A stretch of DNA of 57,388 bases from Rhodospirillales bacterium (GTDB taxonomy: Bacteria > Pseudomonadota > Alphaproteobacteria > Acetobacterales > Acetobacteraceae), in the NCBI GenBank assembly GCA_028869315.1, contig JAGWSV010000030.1, positions 1 through 57,388 on the forward strand. Direction: 5' to 3'. The notes beneath the pieces are model-generated. The model did not search any database and was not told where the DNA came from. It worked only from the letters and a program-made list of their open reading frames with translations. Positions 1-8,903 of the stretch are shown in pieces. A program made the position numbers and the translations under genes. Within the stretch, counting starts at the first letter, position 1, and every line of letters begins with the position of its first letter.

Positions 1-636
1 ACCGCCTTCGCCGCCCACACCTACAACGAAGCGTTCCGCCTGCTCGGCGCCCACCCCCGCCTGGTCGAACCGATCGAGCAGGTCTTCGGCGACCGGCTCT
101 ACATGCACCAGTTCAAGATCAACGCCAAAGCGGCCTTCGACGGCGACGTGTGGCAGTGGCACCAGGACTACGGCACCTGGGCGCGCGACGACGGCATGCC
201 GGAAGCGCGGGCGATGAACATCGCCGTCTTCCTCGATGAGGTGATGCCGATCAACGGCCCGCTGATGCTGGTGCCGCGCAGCCACACGGAGGGCGTGCTT
301 AACGCAGGGCACGACCTGGCCACGACGTCCTACCCACTCTGGACCCTGGATCAGGAGACGGTGAGCCGGCTGGTGGACGCCGGCGGGATCGTCGCGCCGA
401 CCGGCAAGCCGGGCGGTGTGCTGATGTTCCACGGCAACCTCGTGCATGGCTCGGCCGGGAACATCACCCCCTATCCGCGCAAGATCGTGTACCTGACCCT
501 CAACGCCGTCTCCAACCACATCCGCACGCCGACCCGGCCGGAGTGGATCGCGCATCGCGACTTCACGCCGATCGAGCCAGTGGCCGACGACGCGCTGGCG
601 GCCTACGCGCGGCGGTTCGCGGCGGCGGCCGAGTAG
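1..636 (+). CDS. Phytanoyl-CoA dioxygenase (PhyH) family protein, 5' truncated by window edge
   Basis: Frame 1 is open from base 1; WHQDYGTW (HxD iron-binding motif) and distal H in NLVHGSAGN; stop TAG at 634-636. Confidence 0.85.
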   Translation, partial: TAFAAHTYNEAFRLLGAHPRLVEPIEQVFGDRLYMHQFKINAKAAFDGDVWQWHQDYGTWARDDGMPEARAMNIAVFLDEVMPINGPLMLVPRSHTEGVLNAGHDLATTSYPLWTLDQETVSRLVDAGGIVAPTGKPGGVLMFHGNLVHGSAGNITPYPRKIVYLTLNAVSNHIRTPTRPEWIAHRDFTPIEPVADDALAAYARRFAAAAE

Positions 637-743
637 CGCCCGCGCAGCGCACCGCCGGCGCCCGCCGCCTGCCGGACGCGGCGGACCGCGTGCAGCCCGG
701 TTTGCCGCCCCCTGGGACAACGCCGCCCCCCGGGACAACCCGC

Positions 744-2060
744 TTGGAGACCCCGCCGCTTGGGACGCGGCCTGGAGGCGTCGGACCGGCCGGCGCGACG
801 CGGCGACGCCATCCGCGCTTCCTCGGGCTGATCCGGCGGCTCGGTCCTGGTTTTATCACCGGCGCGGCGGACGACGATCCCTCCGGCATCGTCACCTATG
901 CCCAGGCTGGGGCGGCGTTCGGCTATGGGCTCGGCTGGGCGGTGGTGCTCACCCTGCCGTTCATGGTCGCGGTGCAGGAGATCAGCGCCCGCATCGGCTG
1001 CGTGACGGGGCGGGGCATTTTCGGTGCGCTGCGCACCCATGCGCCGCGCCCGGTGGTGCTGACCGCGGTCGCGCTGCTGGTGATCGCCAACGTCGCCAAT
1101 ATCGGCGCCGATATCGGCGGCATGGTGGAGGTCGCGCGGGACCTGCTGGGCGGGCCGGCCTGGTTCTGGGCCGCCGCCGTCGCCGGGTTCTGCGCCGCGG
1201 CCGAAATCTGGGTGGCGTACGCGCGCTACGTCAGGTTCCTAAAATGGCTGAGCCTGGCGCTGCTCGCCTATGTCGGGCTGCTGTTCATCATCCACCTGCC
1301 CTGGGCCGCGGTGCTGGCGGGCGTCCTGCTGCCCCGGGTGACGTTGAGCCGGGAGGCGCTGCTCACCCTGCTCGGCGTGCTCGGCACCACCATCAGCCCC
1401 TATCTGTTCGTCTGGCAGGCGGCGGAGGAGGCCGAGGACCTGGCCGCCTCGGCCGACCCGCGCCCGTTCCGTGACCGCGGCGCCGAGGCCGGCGGCCAGA
1501 TCGCCCGCATCGGCTTCGATACCTGGGCGGGCATGAGCTATTCGAACCTGGTCTCGCTTTCCATCATCGTCGGCACCGCGGCCACCCTGCACGCGCGCGG
1601 CATCACCACGATCGCGACCGCCGGGCAGGCGGCCTCCGCCCTGGCGCCGATCGCCGGGCCGTTCGCCGGCCTGATCTTCGCGCTCGGCGTGTTCGGAACC
1701 GGGTTGCTGGCGGTGCCGGTGCTGGCCGGGTCCACCGCCTATGCGCTCGGTGAAGCATTCGGCTGGGCGGTGGGGCTCGGCCAGCGGGCCCGCGACGCGC
1801 GCGCCTTCTACGGCACCATCGCCGCGGCAACCCTGGTCGGCGCCGGCATCGTGTTCTCCCCGATCGATCCGCTGCGGGCGCTGATCCTCGCCGCCGTGAT
1901 CAACGGCGCGGTCGCCGGGCCGGTGATCGCCGCGATGGTCGCGCTGGGATCGATGCCCTCGGTGATGGGCGATTTCACCTTGCCGCGATGGCTTCGGCTG
2001 CTGGGCTGGAGCACGGCGGCGCTGATGGCGGCGGCCACCCTCGGGATGCTCGTGCTGTAG
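744..2060 (+). CDS. Nramp-family (COG1914-like) metal ion transporter with non-canonical metal-site motifs
   Basis: LGPGFITGAADDDPSGIVTYAQAGAAFGYGLGW, multi-pass TM; start uncertain (TTG 744 or GTG 690), ORF open from 543. Confidence 0.8.
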   Translation: METPPLGTRPGGVGPAGATRRRHPRFLGLIRRLGPGFITGAADDDPSGIVTYAQAGAAFGYGLGWAVVLTLPFMVAVQEISARIGCVTGRGIFGALRTHAPRPVVLTAVALLVIANVANIGADIGGMVEVARDLLGGPAWFWAAAVAGFCAAAEIWVAYARYVRFLKWLSLALLAYVGLLFIIHLPWAAVLAGVLLPRVTLSREALLTLLGVLGTTISPYLFVWQAAEEAEDLAASADPRPFRDRGAEAGGQIARIGFDTWAGMSYSNLVSLSIIVGTAATLHARGITTIATAGQAASALAPIAGPFAGLIFALGVFGTGLLAVPVLAGSTAYALGEAFGWAVGLGQRARDARAFYGTIAAATLVGAGIVFSPIDPLRALILAAVINGAVAGPVIAAMVALGSMPSVMGDFTLPRWLRLLGWSTAALMAAATLGMLVL

Positions 2061-2093
2061 GAAGCGGCGTCTGTCAGCCGCTGGAATTCACTT

Positions 2094-2108
2094 TGCTGCA
2101 ATGCAGCA
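2094..2108. promoter_or_regulatory. Candidate PhaR-type TGC-rich operator TGCTGC-AAT-GCAGCA
   Basis: Perfect palindrome containing CTGC-N3-GCAG, 22 bp upstream of patatin ATG. Confidence 0.45.
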
Positions 2109-2129
2109 CGCGCTGGTCCGCCGCCCCAT

Positions 2130-3176
2130 ATGCGGGCCATGACCCATGCTTCGAACGCCCCGATCACGGCCCTGTCCGCCGGCCTTCCCGGCTCGATGGC
2201 AGGATTTTCGCCCGGTACCGCCACGCCGCCGCCATTCCGCGAGGGGAAGCTGTCGCTCGGCCTGCAGGGCGGCGGGTCGTTCGGCGCCTTCACCTGGGGG
2301 GTGCTCGACCGGCTGCTGGAGCAGGACGGACTCGCCTGGGACACGATCAGCGGCGCCAGCGCCGGCGCGGTGAACGCGGTGGTGCTGGCCGACGGTCTTG
2401 CCGCGGGCGGGCCGGCGACGGCGCGGCGCAAGCTCGCCTGGTTCTGGCAGGAGGTGAGCCGCCGCACCCCGAGCGGGGCGGCGATGCTGGCGGTGGCGGC
2501 CCTCGGCGCCTCCCTGCGCTGGGTCACGCCGTTCGCGCTCGACCCGCCGCGGCTGAACCCGCTGCGCGACCTGCTGGCGGAGACGGTCGATTTTCCCCGG
2601 CTGCGCGCCGCCGCCGCAGCGGGCTCGGGGCCGCGGCTGCTTCTCGCCGCGACCCGGGTGCGCGACGGCCGCCCGGTCCTGTTCGGCACGCCGCAGGTGC
2701 GCCTGGAGGCGGTGCTCGCCTCCGCCTGCCTGCCGTTCCTGGGGGAGCCCGTGGTGATCGACGGCGAGGCCTGCTGGGACGGTGGCTTCAGCGCCAACCC
2801 GCCGCTGCGCGCCCTGGTGGAAGCGAGCACGGCGGCGGACCTGCTGCTGGTGCGCCTGCTGCCGGCCGAGCACGACCGCGTGCCGCATCACTCCCATGAG
2901 ATCGCCCGGCGCCTGCAGGAGCTGACGTTCAACGCGCCGCTGCTGCGGGAGGAAGACGAGGTGGCGGCGCTGCGGCGGGCCTGCGGCGAGCGGCGGCTGT
3001 TCCGGCCCGCCTTGTGCCGCAAGCTGGAGCGGCTGCGGCTGCACCGGATCGCGGCGCCGGACGCGGTGGCGGGGCTGGAGCGGGAGAGCCCGCTGGATAC
3101 CGGCTGGCCGCTGCTGCAACGCCTGAAGGACGCAGGAAGGGCGGCAGCCGAGGTGTGGCTGGCGGGCGGCGAATGA
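2130..3176 (+). CDS. Patatin-like phospholipase family protein
   Basis: SLGLQGGGSFGAFTWGVLDRL oxyanion motif, GASAG nucleophile elbow (GxSxG), DGG motif (CWDGGFSANPP). Confidence 0.9.
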   Translation: MRAMTHASNAPITALSAGLPGSMAGFSPGTATPPPFREGKLSLGLQGGGSFGAFTWGVLDRLLEQDGLAWDTISGASAGAVNAVVLADGLAAGGPATARRKLAWFWQEVSRRTPSGAAMLAVAALGASLRWVTPFALDPPRLNPLRDLLAETVDFPRLRAAAAAGSGPRLLLAATRVRDGRPVLFGTPQVRLEAVLASACLPFLGEPVVIDGEACWDGGFSANPPLRALVEASTAADLLLVRLLPAEHDRVPHHSHEIARRLQELTFNAPLLREEDEVAALRRACGERRLFRPALCRKLERLRLHRIAAPDAVAGLERESPLDTGWPLLQRLKDAGRAAAEVWLAGGE

Positions 3177-3211
3177 TACGGGCGGCCGCTTCGGCCGACC
3201 GTATGGCGCGC
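3174..3211 (+). repeat. Stop-codon-overlapping hairpin repeat, copy 1
   Basis: TGATACGGGCGGCCGCTTCGGCCGACCGTATGGCGCGC; near-identical to 7360-7397; hairpin CGGCCG-CTT-CGGCCG. Confidence 0.6.
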
Positions 3212-3466
3212 AGGGTTGCCAGGGGCGCCGGGGTGCGGCCGGGCAGGCCTCCGGGACCGGCATCGAGGTCGGCGCGATCGCCGTTCCGGCGAGCTTCGCG
3301 CAACACGCGCCAATCGGGCGGCTCAACCAGATGTTAGCCCGGCCGGCGGCGGTGCCGGCCTATGCTGCATCGTTCCGTTCCACCGTGCTGGAAGGGATCC
3401 CGCCGACGCGCCGGTTGCGTGCCGGCGCGGCCGATATGGCGGCGCATTTACGGGAGCACATGCAAC

Positions 3467-4498
3467 TTGGCACGCACGGCGTCCCCCGCGCGGGCAAATA
3501 ATTTCGACAGCCTGCGGACCATCGCGGCGCTGATGGTGCTGGTCTCCCACGCCTTTCCGCTCTCCGGGCACGACGCCGCGGAACCCATCCGGCGATTGAG
3601 CCACGGGCAGACGACCGCCGGGACCATTGCGGTCGCGATCTTCTTCATCATCAGCGGCTATCTGATCACGATGAGCTTCGAGCGGAACCCGGTCGCCCGC
3701 AGCTTCATCATGAACCGTGTCCTGCGGCTGGTTCCGGCGCTCGCCGTGGTGGTGCTGTTCCTGACCTTCGTCGCCGGTCCGCTGCTCTCCCGGGACGCCA
3801 CCAGCCTCTATCTCCGGCAGCCTGCAACCTACGAATTTCCAATCGTGGCCGTTACGCTCGTGCATTTCTACGACGGGCTTCCGGGGGTGTTCCTGCACAA
3901 CCCGTTTCCGCGCTCGGTCGACGGCTCGCTCTGGACACTCCATTACGAAGTGGCCTGCTACGTCCTGGTGTTCCTGCTCGGTGTCTCGCATATCCTGAAC
4001 AAATACGTGACGGCTTTCCTGTTCCTGGTCGGTCTCGTTGCGATGGTGTCCGGTGTGGGCCACCACGTGACGGAGTTCGGAACCTATTTCCTCGCCGGCG
4101 CGGTCATCCATCTCTGGAAGCCGCCGATCCGTGGCGACCTGGCCGCGGCGTCCGCGCTCGTCTGGATCGCCGCATTGCTGTGGCGCGGCGTGACGCCGGC
4201 ATCGGCGACCGCCGGCGCCTACCTCGTCATCTTCCTTGCCGTCAGCCCGTCGATCCGGCTGCCGCGGCTGGCGCGATGGGGGGATCTGTCGTACGGGATC
4301 TATATCTGGGCGTTTCCGGTGCAACAGTCGATCGCGTGGCTGCGGGGCGGGCACGTCGCCTGGTACGTCGACGCCGCGGCGTCGCTGCCGATCGTTCTGG
4401 GCCTCGCGCTGCTGTCGTGGCACCTGGTCGAGGCGCCCGCGCTGGCCCTCAAGCGACGGCGGGCCTACGCGCCGGTGGTGGCCGCCGAGAGGGCCTGA
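3467..4498 (+). CDS. Acyltransferase family 3 (OafA/YrhL-like) membrane protein
   Basis: NNFDSLRTIAALMVLVSHAFPL..., multiple TM helices; start uncertain (TTG 3467 proposed, ORF open from 3362). Confidence 0.85.
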   Translation: MARTASPARANNFDSLRTIAALMVLVSHAFPLSGHDAAEPIRRLSHGQTTAGTIAVAIFFIISGYLITMSFERNPVARSFIMNRVLRLVPALAVVVLFLTFVAGPLLSRDATSLYLRQPATYEFPIVAVTLVHFYDGLPGVFLHNPFPRSVDGSLWTLHYEVACYVLVFLLGVSHILNKYVTAFLFLVGLVAMVSGVGHHVTEFGTYFLAGAVIHLWKPPIRGDLAAASALVWIAALLWRGVTPASATAGAYLVIFLAVSPSIRLPRLARWGDLSYGIYIWAFPVQQSIAWLRGGHVAWYVDAAASLPIVLGLALLSWHLVEAPALALKRRRAYAPVVAAERA

Positions 4499-4516
4499 CC
4501 GGCATCACCTGCCGGT
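4498..4516. terminator. Short hairpin between convergent genes
   Basis: ACCGGC-ATCACCT-GCCGGT between stop codons of convergent genes; no T-run. Confidence 0.35.
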
Positions 4517-4522
4517 GCGCCC

Positions 4523-5785
4523 CTACCCAGCCACCCCCATCGCCCGGCGCATGAACGCCCGCTTCAGCGACGGCACCCGGTGCACCGCCGCGATGCCCAG
4601 GTCGCGCGCCGCCCGCAACACCGGATTGTCGTTGCTGAACAGCCGGTCCAGCACGTCCGTCGTTGCCAGCATCAGAAGATTGTCGCCGCGCCGGCGCCGC
4701 TGGTAGCGCGCGAGCAGATCGGGCGCGCCCGGGTCCTGCCCGGCCGCGTGCGCCGCGATCACCAGCTCGGCCAGCGCGATCGCGTCGCGGAACCCGAGAT
4801 TGAGCCCCTGCCCGGCGATCGGATGGATGCCGTGCGCCGCATCGCCCGCCAGCGCCAGCCGGACGTCGGTGTAGCGGTGCGCCAGCATCGCCGAGAGCGG
4901 GTAGCGCCAGCGCCGCCCGACCGGCCGCACCGCGCCCAGATGGTCGCCCAGCCGGCGCGCGATCTCGGCCCCGAAACGGGCATCGTCGAAGCCGAGGATC
5001 CGCTCGGCCACCGCGGTCCGCTCGGTCCAGACGATTGCGGAGATGTTCTCCGCCCCGCCGGCCTCGGCATCCGGGCTCGCTGTCATCGGCAGTTGCGCGA
5101 ACGGACCGGCGGGCAGGAAATGCTCCAGCGCGGTGTTGTGGTGCGGACGCTCGTGCGCCACCGCGGTCACGATCCCGGTCTGGCCGTAGGGCAGCCGCGT
5201 CACCGGAATGCGGGCGGCCTCCCGCAGCGGCGACATCCGGCCCTCGGCGGCGATCACCAGCTTGCAGGCGATGGTCGTGCCGTCGGCCAGGTGCACGCGC
5301 GCACCCGCGGCGGCGCGCTCCACCCGCGCTTCCGCCGGGGCGAACACGCGAAGCGCCGGCAGCGCGTGCATGTGCGCGTTCAGCGCCACCCGCAGCGCGC
5401 GCGCCTCCACCATCCAGCCGAACGGGCTCCGCTGCGACGGATCGCCGCCCTCGCCGGCCTCCTGCGTGTCGAAATCGAGGAAGAGGCGAGAGGCCGGGCG
5501 CCCCAGCCGGCCGTCGGTGACCCGGATATGCATGATCGGACAGGCCGGCGCCGGCAGGCGCGCCCAGACCCCGGCCGCGTCCAGCAATGCCTGCGACCCG
5601 GCGGCGATCGCATAGGCCCGCCCGTCGAAATCCGGGTGCTCCATCGGCGGCAGCGCCGCGCGGTCGACCACCACGGTCGGCACGCCGGACGCGGCGAGGC
5701 GGCACGCCAGGCTGCCGCCCACCGGGCCGGCACCCACCACGCAGACTTCGGCCTCGCAGACCTCGGTGGAGAGCGTTTCGTTCAT
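4523..5785 (-). CDS. UbiH/UbiF/VisC/COQ6 family FAD-dependent hydroxylase
   Basis: VCVVGAGPVGGSLACRLAASG (FAD GxGxxG), RLALAGDAAHGIHPIAGQGLNLGFRDA. Confidence 0.9.
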   Translation of the reverse strand: MNETLSTEVCEAEVCVVGAGPVGGSLACRLAASGVPTVVVDRAALPPMEHPDFDGRAYAIAAGSQALLDAAGVWARLPAPACPIMHIRVTDGRLGRPASRLFLDFDTQEAGEGGDPSQRSPFGWMVEARALRVALNAHMHALPALRVFAPAEARVERAAAGARVHLADGTTIACKLVIAAEGRMSPLREAARIPVTRLPYGQTGIVTAVAHERPHHNTALEHFLPAGPFAQLPMTASPDAEAGGAENISAIVWTERTAVAERILGFDDARFGAEIARRLGDHLGAVRPVGRRWRYPLSAMLAHRYTDVRLALAGDAAHGIHPIAGQGLNLGFRDAIALAELVIAAHAAGQDPGAPDLLARYQRRRRGDNLLMLATTDVLDRLFSNDNPVLRAARDLGIAAVHRVPSLKRAFMRRAMGVAG

Positions 5786-5869
5786 CGGAATCCCCTGCAC
5801 AGGAAACAGGCAACCGGTTCGGCCCATCCCAACGGCAGGCGGGCGCGCCGTGCCCCCGGGGCGCGCAAC

Positions 5870-5898
5870 CCAGGGTGCCCAAAGCGCGGGCACCCTGG
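5870..5898. promoter_or_regulatory. 11-bp perfect inverted repeat upstream of amtB
   Basis: CCAGGGTGCCC-AAAGCGC-GGGCACCCTGG. Confidence 0.45.
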
Positions 5899-5931
5899 CG
5901 CGGAAGCCGGGCGCAGACAAGACCGGAACCC

Positions 5932-5947
5932 TGGCATGGAACTTGAT
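5932..5947 (+). promoter_or_regulatory. Possible sigma-54 (-24/-12) promoter for amtB
   Basis: TGGCATGGAACTTGAT versus consensus TGGCACG-N4-TTGCW, correct spacing, 42 bp before ATG; lacks the C of the -12 GC. Confidence 0.4.
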
Positions 5948-5988
5948 TCCCAGGGCGGCACCAGTCCACGACCAGAAAGAATGCCACC

Positions 5989-7362
5989 ATGCACCGGACC
6001 CGACTCAGCGCGGGAGCGGGGGTCGCTCTTGCGCTCGCCCTGCACGCGCTCCCCGCCGCCGCCGCACCCGCCGCCGCCCCAGTTACCGCCGGCACGCTGG
6101 CGGGGCGGATCAGCCCGGGCGACACCGCCTGGGTGCTGGTGTGCACCGCGCTCGTGCTGCTGATGACGATCCCCGGTCTGGCGCTGTTCTACGCGGGGAT
6201 GGTGCGCAAAAAGAACATCCTCGCCACCATGATGCAGTCCTTCGCGATCTGCGCCCTGGTCAGCGTGGTGTGGATGGTGGCGGGCTATTCGCTCGCCTTC
6301 ACCAACGGCGACGCCTGGATCGGCGGCGCCGGCCGATTCCTGCTCAACGGCATGGGCGCCGGGTGGGACCGGCCGTTCGTGCTCGGCGCCGGCACCGCCG
6401 TGGCGCAGGCGACGACGATCCCGGAAAGCGTCTTCGTGATGTTCCAGATGGCCTTCGCCATCATCACCCCGGCCGTGGTCACCGGCGCGTTCGTCGACCG
6501 GATGAAGTTCTCGGCGCTGATGGTGTTCATGACCCTGTGGTCGCTGCTGGTCTACGCGCCGATCGCCCATTGGGTCTGGGCGCCGACCGGCTGGCTGAAC
6601 CGGATGGGGGTGGCGGATTTCGCCGGCGGCACGGTGGTGGAGATCAACGCCGGCGTGGCCGGCCTGGTCTGCGCGCTGGTGCTCGGCCGGCGGCTCGGCT
6701 TCGGCAGCGAGAACATGGCGCCGTGGAACCTCTCCTACGCGGTAACCGGGGCGGCGCTGCTGTGGGTCGGCTGGCTCGGCTTCAACTCGGGCGGCGCGCT
6801 GGGGGCGAACGGACGGGCCGGCATGGCGGTGCTGGCGACGCAGATGGCCGCGGCCGGCGCAACCCTGTCCTGGAGCGCGGCGGAATGGGCGCTGCACGGC
6901 AAGCCCTCGGTGCTGGGCGCGATCTCCGGCGCGGTGGCGGGGCTGGTGGCGATCACCCCGGCGGCCGGCTTCGTGCTGCCCGGCCCGGCGCTGGCGATCG
7001 GGCTGATCGCCGGGGTGGTGTGCTTCTACAGCGCCACCGAGCTGAAGCCGCGGCTCGGCTACGACGACAGCCTGGACGCGTTCGGCGTGCACGGCGTGGG
7101 CGGCATCGTGGGGATGCTGCTGACCGGCGTGTTCGCCTTCGGCCCGCTTTCGGCCACGGCGGCGGCACCGGGCGGCGCCGCGATCGGCGGCGCGCACCTG
7201 CTCGGCGTGCAGGCGATCGCGGTGGCCGCGACCCTGGCCTGGAGCGGCCTCGGCACCTACGCCGCGCTGAAGATCACCGGCGCGCTGGTGGGGCTGCGGG
7301 TGTCGCGGGAGGAGGAACGCGAAGGGCTGGATATCGTGCTGCACGGCGAGCAGGTGTTCTGA
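5989..7362 (+). CDS. amtB: Ammonium transporter (Amt family)
   Basis: Signal peptide, FYAGMVRKKNILATMMQS, GVHGVGGIVGMLLTGVFA and other Amt family signatures. Confidence 0.95.
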   Translation: MHRTRLSAGAGVALALALHALPAAAAPAAAPVTAGTLAGRISPGDTAWVLVCTALVLLMTIPGLALFYAGMVRKKNILATMMQSFAICALVSVVWMVAGYSLAFTNGDAWIGGAGRFLLNGMGAGWDRPFVLGAGTAVAQATTIPESVFVMFQMAFAIITPAVVTGAFVDRMKFSALMVFMTLWSLLVYAPIAHWVWAPTGWLNRMGVADFAGGTVVEINAGVAGLVCALVLGRRLGFGSENMAPWNLSYAVTGAALLWVGWLGFNSGGALGANGRAGMAVLATQMAAAGATLSWSAAEWALHGKPSVLGAISGAVAGLVAITPAAGFVLPGPALAIGLIAGVVCFYSATELKPRLGYDDSLDAFGVHGVGGIVGMLLTGVFAFGPLSATAAAPGGAAIGGAHLLGVQAIAVAATLAWSGLGTYAALKITGALVGLRVSREEEREGLDIVLHGEQVF

Positions 7363-7397
7363 TCCGGGCGGCCGCTTTGGCCGACCGCAGGGCGCGC
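7360..7397 (+). repeat. Stop-codon-overlapping hairpin repeat, copy 2
   Basis: TGATCCGGGCGGCCGCTTTGGCCGACCGCAGGGCGCGC; compare 3174-3211. Confidence 0.6.
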
Positions 7398-7410
7398 CGC
7401 GCGGCACCGT

Positions 7411-8841
7411 TCAGCCGCGCCGCGTTCGGCGCACCCGGGCGAGGCCCCACAGGCCGGGGCCGATGACCGCAAGCCCGACGGCGAGCCGGGTCGCCAGCGC
7501 CCATGCGGGGGTCGGGCTGTCCTCGGCCAGCGCCGGAACGCCGATCGCGAGCAGGCTCGCCGCCGCCGCCACCAGCAGCGCCGGCATCCCCGCTCGCAGC
7601 AGGTGCCAGACCGGCGCGCCGACCACCCGCGCGCTGGCGCGCAGCGCATAAGGCGCGGGCGCCAGCAGCGCCGCGCACCAGAGCCCCACGGCCGCGAGCG
7701 GCGCCGCCGGACCGGCCCCGAGCACGCCCGCCACCAGCAGGCCGAGGCTCATGAGGTTCGCCCGCAGCGCCACCCCGGGCGCGCCGCGCGCCACCGTTGC
7801 CGCGCCGGCCGGGAACGTGAGGAACTGCCAGGCCGCCAGCGCCACCAGCGGTGCCGTGGCCGCCGCCGCCTGGCCCCAGCCGGGGCCGAGCAGCAGCCTG
7901 GTGGCCGGCCCGAGCCCGACCAGCATCGCGCCGCAAAGCGGGAACAGCAGGCGTCCGCTCTGCGCCAGCGCCCGCTCCATCGCCGCGCGCAGTGCCGCCG
8001 GCCTGGCCTGGCATTCCGAAAACACCGGCAACAGCAGGCGCCACAGCGCCGTCGAGACGAGTTCGCGGAGGGAATCGACCAGGCGGAAGGCCATGTGCAC
8101 CTCGCCCAGCACGCGCGGCCCGGCCTCGCCGCCAAGCAGCAGCAGGAACACGCGATAGCGCCCATGCAGGACGAGGGTGCTCAGGGTCAGCGGGCCGCCG
8201 ATCCGCAGCAGGCCGCGCACTGCGCCGCGGACACGGCGCGGGCGCGGCCACCAGCCGGCCCCGACCAGCAGCACCGCCGCCCCGGCGGCCGAGGTGACCG
8301 CCTGCTGCGCCACCACCGCCCAGGCGCCGGCGCCGCCCCACGCGGCGGCGCACCCGACCGCCGTGCCCGCGCCCTGGCCGAACAGCACCCGGCTGGCGAG
8401 CAGCCGATACCGTCGCTCCCGCGTCAGCCGCCCCTGGACCGCGCCGGCCGCCCCCACCAGCGGCAACGGCCCTGCCAGGACCAGCGCCATCAGTGGGATC
8501 CGCCGGTCCGCGAACAGCCAGGCGAGCGGAAGGCCCGCGCCGGCCTGCACGAGCGCCGCCAGGCCCCCGATGACGGCGGAGGCCCAGAACGCGCTGGCGC
8601 CGGTCGCCTCCTCCCAGGTTGCGCGCTGCACCAGGGCGTCGGCGAACAGGGCGTTCACGCCAACCCATAGCAGCACGTGCACCGAGACCACCGCCGCGCC
8701 GATGCCGAGCGCGGCCGGCCCCACCAGGCGGGCGACGAAGAAGGCGGAGGCGAAGGAGAACAAGCCCGCCGCAGCCGCTTCCGCGGCCGACCACGCGACC
8801 GCGGCCGACGGTCGCCAGCCTCCCTGCGGCGCCACGAACAT
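7411..8841 (-). CDS. Oligosaccharide flippase / polysaccharide biosynthesis protein (Wzx-like)
   Basis: Multi-TM with FVARLVGPAALGIGAAVVS and MAFRLVDSLRELVSTALWRLLLPVFSE; start uncertain. Confidence 0.75.
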   Translation of the reverse strand: MFVAPQGGWRPSAAVAWSAAEAAAAGLFSFASAFFVARLVGPAALGIGAAVVSVHVLLWVGVNALFADALVQRATWEEATGASAFWASAVIGGLAALVQAGAGLPLAWLFADRRIPLMALVLAGPLPLVGAAGAVQGRLTRERRYRLLASRVLFGQGAGTAVGCAAAWGGAGAWAVVAQQAVTSAAGAAVLLVGAGWWPRPRRVRGAVRGLLRIGGPLTLSTLVLHGRYRVFLLLLGGEAGPRVLGEVHMAFRLVDSLRELVSTALWRLLLPVFSECQARPAALRAAMERALAQSGRLLFPLCGAMLVGLGPATRLLLGPGWGQAAAATAPLVALAAWQFLTFPAGAATVARGAPGVALRANLMSLGLLVAGVLGAGPAAPLAAVGLWCAALLAPAPYALRASARVVGAPVWHLLRAGMPALLVAAAASLLAIGVPALAEDSPTPAWALATRLAVGLAVIGPGLWGLARVRRTRRG

Positions 8842-8903
8842 GCTCCGCGCCACCGCGCTATCGGGCGCAGCGGCATCGGGCGCCGCATCGGGCGCTTGCC
8901 TGT

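Noticed and set aside
3172-3182. AATGATACGG resembles the start of an Illumina P5 adapter
   Set aside because: Match ends after about 10 nt, spans a genuine stop codon, and a diverged copy of the longer element occurs at 7360; coincidence rather than adapter contamination.
4580-6163. 527-aa + strand ORF antisense to UbiH-like gene
   Set aside because: RHRQ-rich shadow translation; the minus-strand product is clearly an FAD hydroxylase.
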